DNA of 9,092 nt, taken from the NCBI GenBank assembly GCA_036560705.1, contig DATBQR010000021.1, positions 1 to 9,092 of the forward strand, given 5' to 3'. This DNA comes from RBG-16-66-20 sp036560705. Its GTDB lineage: Bacteria; Pseudomonadota; Gammaproteobacteria; Burkholderiales; SG8-39. The notes under the pieces were generated by a model, which saw only the letters and a list, made by a program, of their open reading frames with translations, searched no databases and was not told where the DNA came from. Of the stretch, positions 5,633-9,092 are shown piece after piece. Both the position numbers and the translations under genes were made by a program. Each line of letters starts with the position of its first letter. Positions within the stretch are counted from its first letter, which is position 1.

Positions 5633-6105
5633 TTTTTTGCCTGTCTGGTTTCGTAATCCGCGACAGCCCTTTTTAGCATGCTGTACTGCTCGCAGGGAAA
5701 GAAGCACAGCTTGTCGAGAATCTGCAGGTGTTCCTTCGCCTTGTCGAGGTTGCCGGTCATGAGGTAGGCCTCGCCCAGGTATTCGTGCGCGTTGCGGTGC
5801 TCGGGGTCGATGCGCAGCGCTTCATTGTAGTGACGGAACACTTCGTCCATGTTCGGGTTGTCGCCCTTGCGGATCGAGTAGGCGTAGAGGCTCTGGTAGT
5901 CGGCGTTGGCCGGGTTCTTCGTCACGGCCTCGCGCGTGATGTCCTGCGCCAGCTTCCAGTCCTGCCTGGCGATCGCCGCCTGGGTGTTCTCGATCACCGG
6001 GTCCGCGGGCTGCACCGGCCTTGGCTCCGGCACCCCGCCTGCGGGCCAGGCGGGGGCGGCAGCGAGGGCGGCGCCGAAAAATGTGCAGAGCAGCATTGTT
6101 TTCAT
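5629..6105 (-). CDS. Secreted TPR-repeat protein
   Basis: This encodes 158 residues. Residues 1-22 are a Sec signal peptide (MLLCTFFGAALAAAPAWPA), so a periplasmic location is predicted. Helical TPR repeats cover about 36-136; the clearest is ALRIDPEHRNAHEYLGEAYL (96-115) followed by MTGNLDKAKEHL. The end carries LDKLCFFPCEQY (130-141), with Cys134 and Cys138 as a C-x3-C pair also seen in many short proteobacterial TPR proteins, perhaps a disulfide. TPRs bind partner proteins; the partner here may be the lipoprotein encoded next, whose start codon overlaps this stop (ATGA, 5629-5632). GAGG five bases before the ATG at 6105 supports the start. A GGAAT-N17-CGTT motif upstream suggests ECF-sigma control shared with the divergent gene at 6277. 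Confidence 0.92.
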   Translation of the reverse strand: MKTMLLCTFFGAALAAAPAWPAGGVPEPRPVQPADPVIENTQAAIARQDWKLAQDITREAVTKNPANADYQSLYAYSIRKGDNPNMDEVFRHYNEALRIDPEHRNAHEYLGEAYLMTGNLDKAKEHLQILDKLCFFPCEQYSMLKRAVADYETRQAKK

Positions 6106-6121
6106 GTGGACCTCGCGGATT

Positions 6122-6134
6122 TGCAATGATTGCA
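6122..6134. promoter_or_regulatory. 13-bp palindrome in the TPR gene leader, possible operator
   Basis: TGCAATGATTGCA has perfect 6-bp arms around one central base. It lies just after the CGTT of the minus-strand promoter candidate and overlaps the expected transcription start, a typical repressor position. No regulator family can be named from it. Confidence 0.4.
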
Positions 6135-6139
6135 CCGTT

Positions 6140-6165
6140 AACGCCGCTGCTGCCGAGTCTATTCC
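6140..6165 (-). promoter_or_regulatory. ECF-sigma-like promoter for the TPR/lipoprotein operon
   Basis: On the minus strand GGAAT (6165-6161), 17 bases, then CGTT (6143-6140). The spacing and both blocks resemble GGAAC-N16/17-CGTT, the consensus known for EcfG-type sigma factors of alphaproteobacteria, and ECF promoters in general. The predicted start near 6133 leaves a leader of about 28 bases to the ATG at 6105. The sigma factor is not in the window. Confidence 0.45.
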
Positions 6166-6193
6166 CCGGCCGCGCGCGGACGTCGACTGTCGT

Positions 6194-6227
6194 GGAATAG
6201 ATACGCATAAGATGCGGAATAGATGCG
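6194..6227 (+). repeat. Two direct GGAATAGATRCG copies, 22 bp apart
   Basis: GGAATAGATACG (6194-6205) and GGAATAGATGCG (6216-6227) differ at one base and start 22 bases apart, about two helical turns. A third, inverted copy of the core, AGTCTATTCC, lies at 6156-6165. Only the second direct copy and the inverted copy are followed by CGTT at promoter distance, so the first may be a protein-binding site or a duplicated -35. Confidence 0.65.
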
Positions 6228-6240
6228 TTCCTTCCTCGTT
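6216..6240 (+). promoter_or_regulatory. ECF-sigma-like promoter for the secreted paralogue at 6277
   Basis: GGAAT (6216-6220), 16 bases, then CGTT (6237-6240). The predicted start near 6247 gives a leader of about 30 bases holding GGGAG (6267-6271). It mirrors the motif serving the divergent operon. An alternative sigma70 -10, TAAGAT at 6208-6213, lacks a good -35. Confidence 0.45.
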
Positions 6241-6276
6241 TGCATCAACTAAGCCATCCACCTTTCGGGAGACCCC

Positions 6277-6882
6277 ATGATTCGCTCTATTGCCGCATTG
6301 TTGCTTGCCGCGGTTTCCGCCGTCGCCATCGCCCAGGCCCCCGCCAGCCCGCCGCTCAGGATCCGCGGCGTAGTGGAGAAGATGGACGGCACGAACATGA
6401 CCGTCAAGGCGCGCGGCGGCGAGAGCGTGACCGTGAAACTGGCGGACAACTACGCGGTGATGGGGATCGCCAAGGCGAGCATCGCGGACCTCGGCAACGG
6501 CAAGTACATCGGCACCACCACGGTCGGCGAACGCGACGGCGCCCTCGTCGCGCTGGAAGTCCATATCTTTCCCGAGGCGATGCGGGGCGCGGGAGAAGGG
6601 TCCCGCGACTGGGACCTGCGGCCCGCCAGCAAGATGACCAACGCGAACGTGGCCAGCATCACGAACGTGGGCAATGACCGCGTGCTGATGGTGCAGTACA
6701 AGGGCGGCGAGAAGAAGATCCTGGTCCCGGCGAACGCGGAGATCGTGTCGTTCACGCCCGCCGACAAGAGCGAACTGAAGGCCGGCGCGCATGTCTTCGT
6801 CATCGCGCAGCGCCAGGCCGACGGCGGCCTGGTCGCGCCGCGCGTCAACGTCGGACTGAACGGGCAGATCCCGCCGATGTAA
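6277..6882 (+). CDS. Secreted OB-like conserved protein, paralogue A
   Basis: This encodes 201 residues. Residues 1-20 form a Sec signal peptide (SIAALLLAAVSAVAIAQ). The mature part is beta-rich: RIRGVVEKMDG (28-38), VTVKLADN (51-58), GNGKYIGTTTV (73-83), VALEVHIFPEAMRG (91-104), WDLRPASKMTNA (112-123), YKGGEKKILVPA (141-152), and GAHVFVIAQ before a C-terminal PPM. It belongs to a conserved group of secreted proteins in proteobacteria; the opening G-x-V-x3-DG, KLADN layout recalls DUF5666-like OB folds. Some database entries call relatives metal ABC transporter permeases, but there are no membrane helices beyond the signal peptide, so I reject that name. GGGAG five bases before the ATG supports the start. 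Tail to tail with paralogue B with no base between stops. Confidence 0.9.
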   Translation: MIRSIAALLLAAVSAVAIAQAPASPPLRIRGVVEKMDGTNMTVKARGGESVTVKLADNYAVMGIAKASIADLGNGKYIGTTTVGERDGALVALEVHIFPEAMRGAGEGSRDWDLRPASKMTNANVASITNVGNDRVLMVQYKGGEKKILVPANAEIVSFTPADKSELKAGAHVFVIAQRQADGGLVAPRVNVGLNGQIPPM

Positions 6883-6894
6883 CTACATCGGCGG
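6871..6894. repeat. Perfect 11-bp inverted repeat over the joined stops of paralogues A and B
   Basis: CCGCCGATGTA (6871-6881) and TACATCGGCGG (6884-6894) are perfect reverse complements around a two-base centre. Each arm encodes Pro-Pro-Met and most or all of the stop codon of one gene. In RNA it could form a stem of about 10 bp near the 3' end of either transcript, with no T-run after it on either strand. It may act as a shared bidirectional terminator or 3' stabiliser. Confidence 0.75.
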
Positions 6895-7494
6895 CTTGGT
6901 CCCGTCCTTGCCGACCAGCACGCGGCCCGCGCTCATGCTGCCGTCCGCCGCGACTTGCGCCGGCACGAACACGGCGGCGCCGGGCACCAGCAGCGCCCGG
7001 TCCCCGGATGAGAAGGTCACGATGGGAATTCCCGCCGGAACGACGATTTGCTGCTGTCCGCCCTTGTAGTTGAGCGTCAACTCCCTGCCGTTGTTGCTGT
7101 CCACGTTGGCGGCGACGGTGGCGTTGGTCATCATGCTTTCCGGCTGCAGGTCCCAGGGATAGTGGCCTTCATTCGAGCCGCGCGCCGACTCCGGGAACAC
7201 CAGTACTTCCAGCGCGACCTGCCGGCCGTCCTTGCCCTTCATCGACGCAATGCCGACAAAGCTGTTCGGCTGGATCTGGGCCATGCTGGCCGCGACCACG
7301 CCGACCACGCCGAAATTGTCGGCCAGTTTTATCTTGACGTCCTTGCCATCGCGCGTCTTGAGCGCCAGCGTCTGGCCGTCCAGGCCGGTGACGGTGCCGC
7401 GCACCCGCATCATCGTGGTCTGCGCCTCGGCGGCAGCGTTGAACAGCGTCAGGGTGGCGACAGCAAAGCCGAGCAGCAGTTTGTACGGTTTCAT
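6883..7494 (-). CDS. Secreted OB-like conserved protein, paralogue B
   Basis: This encodes 203 residues. Residues 1-24 form a Sec signal peptide (LLLGFAVATLTLFNAAAEA). From Arg30 to the end it aligns without gaps to residues 28-201 of paralogue A; by hand count about 80 of 174 positions are identical. Shared blocks are VKIKLADN (53-60), VALEVLVFPESARG (93-106), WDLQPESMMTNATV (114-127), YKGGQQQIVVPA (143-154), GAAVFVPAQ and the terminal PPM. The function is unknown; export to the periplasm and a beta-barrel fold are inferred. GGGAG five bases before the ATG at 7494 fixes the start. The gene is divergent from the MFS gene. The pair probably arose by an old inverted duplication, but descent from separate transfers is not excluded. 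Confidence 0.9.
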   Translation of the reverse strand: MKPYKLLLGFAVATLTLFNAAAEAQTTMMRVRGTVTGLDGQTLALKTRDGKDVKIKLADNFGVVGVVAASMAQIQPNSFVGIASMKGKDGRQVALEVLVFPESARGSNEGHYPWDLQPESMMTNATVAANVDSNNGRELTLNYKGGQQQIVVPAGIPIVTFSSGDRALLVPGAAVFVPAQVAADGSMSAGRVLVGKDGTKPPM

Positions 7495-7575
7495 GAAATC
7501 TCCCTAGATAGGATGCGGTTGCGCGATCAGGGACCGGCGTCTGGATATTCTACTGTGGCCCTCTGTTTCACCATG

Positions 7576-7601
7576 AACAGTGGATGCGTCGCGCGCATTC
7601 C
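7576..7601 (-). promoter_or_regulatory. Degenerate ECF-like motif upstream of paralogue B
   Basis: Minus-strand GGAAT (7601-7597), 17 bases, then TGTT (7579-7576), one mismatch from the CGTT seen at the divergent pair upstream of paralogue A. The leader to 7494 would be about 75 bases. It is suggestive of co-regulation but weak on its own. Confidence 0.2.
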
Positions 7602-7656
7602 AGGGATTTGAAAATCGCGTTTGTGAAACCCTGCTGCGCTGCGGCACCATCGGCGG

Positions 7657-7662
7657 TATAAC
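7657..7662 (+). promoter_or_regulatory. -10-like hexamer placed for a leaderless MFS transcript
   Basis: TATAAC (five of six to TATAAT) ends six bases before the ATG at 7669, and those six bases (CCGCCG) contain no Shine-Dalgarno. The geometry is the same as at the FmdB gene. No good -35 is seen at 16-18 bases. Confidence 0.4.
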
Positions 7663-7668
7663 CCGCCG

Positions 7669-8931
7669 ATGATCGCTTCTTCTTCTCCCAACCGTCGCGC
7701 CATGATCCTGCTGCTGGTGCTCTCGGGCGCCATCATTTCCATCTGCATGGGCCTGCGCCAGAGCCTGGGCCTGTTCATGCGGCCGATGACAATCGACGCC
7801 GGCATCTCGGCGGCGACCTTCGGCTTCGCCATCGCGCTGCAGAACATCGTCTGGGGCATCAGCCAGCCTTTCGTCGGCGCGCTCGCCGACAAGCACGGGC
7901 CGCGGCCGATCCTGATCGGCACGGCGATCAGCTATGCGGCCGGCATGCTGCTGATGGTGTTTTCGCGCGGCGCGCTGGGACTGGACGTGGCGGGTTTCCT
8001 GCTCGGCATCGGCACCTCGGGCACGGCGTTCGGCGTCTTGATCGGCGTAGTGACGCGCGCCACGCCCGAGGCGAAGCGCAGCCAGACGGTGGGCCTGGTG
8101 GCGGCCTCGGGTTCCCTCGGCACCATGGTGCTCGCGCCCATCGGCCAGTCGCTGATCAACGGCTTCGGCTGGCAGACGGCGATGGTGGCGTTCGCCTGCA
8201 TCGCCAGCGCGATGGCCGTTTTCGCCCTTCCCATCAAGGGCCTTGCCATCGCCCTGAACGCGGACCCTTCCAGTCCGGGCCCCGGCGCGAATGCAAAAAC
8301 CAGATCCCTGCGTGAGGCCTTGCGCGAAGCGATGGGCCACCGCGGCTACCTGTTCATGACGCTGGCGTTCTTCGCCTGCGGCTTCCAGCTCGTCTTCATC
8401 ACCACGCACCTGCCGGCCTACCTGCAGCTGTGCGGCGTGGCGCCGGGGGTGGGGGCGACGGCGCTGGCGCTGATCGGCCTGTTCAACACCATCGGCACCT
8501 ACACCTTCGGGCTGCTCGGCGCGCGCTACAGCCAGAAGCACCTGCTCGCGCTGATCTACCTGCTGCGCACGCTGTTCATCGTCGCGTTCCTGCTGGCGCC
8601 GATCAGCGCGGCCTCGACGCTCGTCTTCGCCGCGGCGATGGGCATGCTGTGGCTGGGCGTCTCGCCGCTGGTGACGGGGATCATCGGCCGCGTGTTCGGC
8701 CTGGAGCATTTCGGCACCCTCTACGGCGTGGTGTTCTTCAGCCACCAGGTGGGTTCCTTCTTCGGCGCCTGGATGGGCGGCCTCGTCTTCGCCTGGTACG
8801 GCAACTACAACGCCGGCTGGGGCGCGCTGATCGTCATCGGCATCGCCGCCTTCACGCTGCAATGGCTGATGGACGACCGCCCGCCGCCGGTGCGCAAGCC
8901 CGCCGGGTATCCGGGAATGGTGCCCGCGTGA
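7669..8931 (+). CDS. MFS transporter, OFA/monocarboxylate-type
   Basis: This encodes 420 residues, a full-length 12-helix major facilitator of the inner membrane. Helix 1 begins near residue 11. RQSLGLFMRPM (30-40) and FAIALQNIVWGISQPFVGALA (53-73) are typical of the OFA/monocarboxylate branch, and motif A, GALADKHGPRP (70-80), sits between helices 2 and 3. A hydrophilic central loop covers about 190-225 (NADPSSPGPGANAKTRSL), and a second motif-A-like GARYSQKH (284-291) follows in the C-terminal half. The substrate is probably a small organic anion, which cannot be settled here. An in-frame TGA at 7624 and the absence of ATG, GTG or TTG between make 7669 the first usual start. It is 46 bases ahead of the next gene on the same strand and may be co-transcribed with it. 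Confidence 0.93.
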   Translation: MIASSSPNRRAMILLLVLSGAIISICMGLRQSLGLFMRPMTIDAGISAATFGFAIALQNIVWGISQPFVGALADKHGPRPILIGTAISYAAGMLLMVFSRGALGLDVAGFLLGIGTSGTAFGVLIGVVTRATPEAKRSQTVGLVAASGSLGTMVLAPIGQSLINGFGWQTAMVAFACIASAMAVFALPIKGLAIALNADPSSPGPGANAKTRSLREALREAMGHRGYLFMTLAFFACGFQLVFITTHLPAYLQLCGVAPGVGATALALIGLFNTIGTYTFGLLGARYSQKHLLALIYLLRTLFIVAFLLAPISAASTLVFAAAMGMLWLGVSPLVTGIIGRVFGLEHFGTLYGVVFFSHQVGSFFGAWMGGLVFAWYGNYNAGWGALIVIGIAAFTLQWLMDDRPPPVRKPAGYPGMVPA

Positions 8932-8977
8932 GCGGCTGAGACGATCTGACACCTGAGGTAAGCTGCTCGTCAGTCCG

Positions 8978-9092
8978 ATGAGCACCGCCGCCCCGCGCCT
9001 CGTTCCCCCGCGCATCATTCCGCCGGCGCAGCCCCTGAAGGGCCTCGCCTTCCTCGCCGCGTTCGTGCGCAACCCGCTGGAGGTGGCGCCGC
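8978..9092 (+). CDS. Probable cytochrome P450, N-terminal fragment cut by the window end
   Basis: The frame is open from ATG at 8978 to the window end, 38 full codons. The product begins with a Pro-rich leader (APRLVPPRIIPPAQPL), then a helix-like LAFLAAFVRNPLEV. A Pro-rich start followed by a Arg-Asn-Pro-Leu-Glu motif is seen at the N-terminus of several proteobacterial cytochromes P450, which is the sole basis of the name. The heme-binding Cys motif and the I-helix lie outside the window, so the family is unproven. There is no good Shine-Dalgarno directly before the ATG; GAGGTAAG lies too far upstream. It follows the MFS gene by 46 bases on the same strand and could share its transcript. 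Confidence 0.5.
   Translation, partial: MSTAAPRLVPPRIIPPAQPLKGLAFLAAFVRNPLEVAP

Noticed and set aside
6277..7494. Naming the paralogues as metal ABC transporter permeases
   Set aside because: I recall that label on relatives, but both are small, exported and beta-rich, without membrane helices beyond the signal peptide.
8932..8977. A promoter for the last gene (CTGACA at 8946-8951)
   Set aside because: The -35-like hexamer is good, but the sequence 17 bases further on (GTCAGT) is not a -10, so co-transcription with the MFS gene is at least as likely.
7504..9072. A 522-codon open frame on the minus strand across the MFS gene
   Set aside because: It is antisense to a clear 12-helix transporter. 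Its product is a low-complexity Arg/His/Gln/Ala-rich chain, typical of the antisense frame of GC-rich genes, and it has no start signal.

Overview
The window is GC-rich, densely coded chromosomal DNA, most likely from a betaproteobacterium of the Burkholderiales. Pointers to this are an orphan Bug/TctC-type periplasmic solute-binding protein (a family greatly expanded in that order), a DUF4124 protein, a small four-cysteine secreted protein, a BamE-like lipoprotein and the codon bias. The organism is an inference. I see no rRNA, tRNA, CRISPR array, insertion sequence or phage gene.

Layout. (1) 1-671, +: the end of an Ala-rich, partly helical protein of unknown function, open at the window edge. 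(2) 720-1109, -: a small secreted four-cysteine protein, divergent from (3) 1251-2228, +: a Bug-family solute receptor without TctA/TctB partners nearby. (4) 2248-3803, -: a probable four-gene run, in transcription order FmdB-type zinc ribbon, GFA/CENP-V-type zinc protein, DUF4124 secreted protein, DUF1330 protein. (5) 3850-5138, +: a DMT/EamA exporter coupled by an ATGA overlap to a DUF1499 membrane-anchored protein. (6) 5135-6105, -: a secreted TPR protein coupled by ATGA to a lipoprotein with two tandem BamE/SmpA-like units. (7) 6277-7494: two secreted paralogues, tail to tail, with adjoining stop codons inside a perfect inverted repeat. (8) 7669-8931, +: an MFS transporter, followed by the first 38 codons of what is probably a cytochrome P450, cut by the window end.

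Most genes are ordinary envelope, transport or housekeeping functions, and I do not see a clear new defence or mobile system. The region most worth a second look is 5135-7494. Its divergent intergenic space carries a GGAAT-N16/17-CGTT motif facing each way, at nearly equal distances from both start codons. This resembles an ECF-sigma promoter pair and suggests that the TPR/lipoprotein operon and the paralogue at 6277 form an envelope regulon. A second theme is start codons without a Shine-Dalgarno sequence that sit six bases after a -10-like hexamer (FmdB and MFS genes), the geometry expected of leaderless mRNAs.
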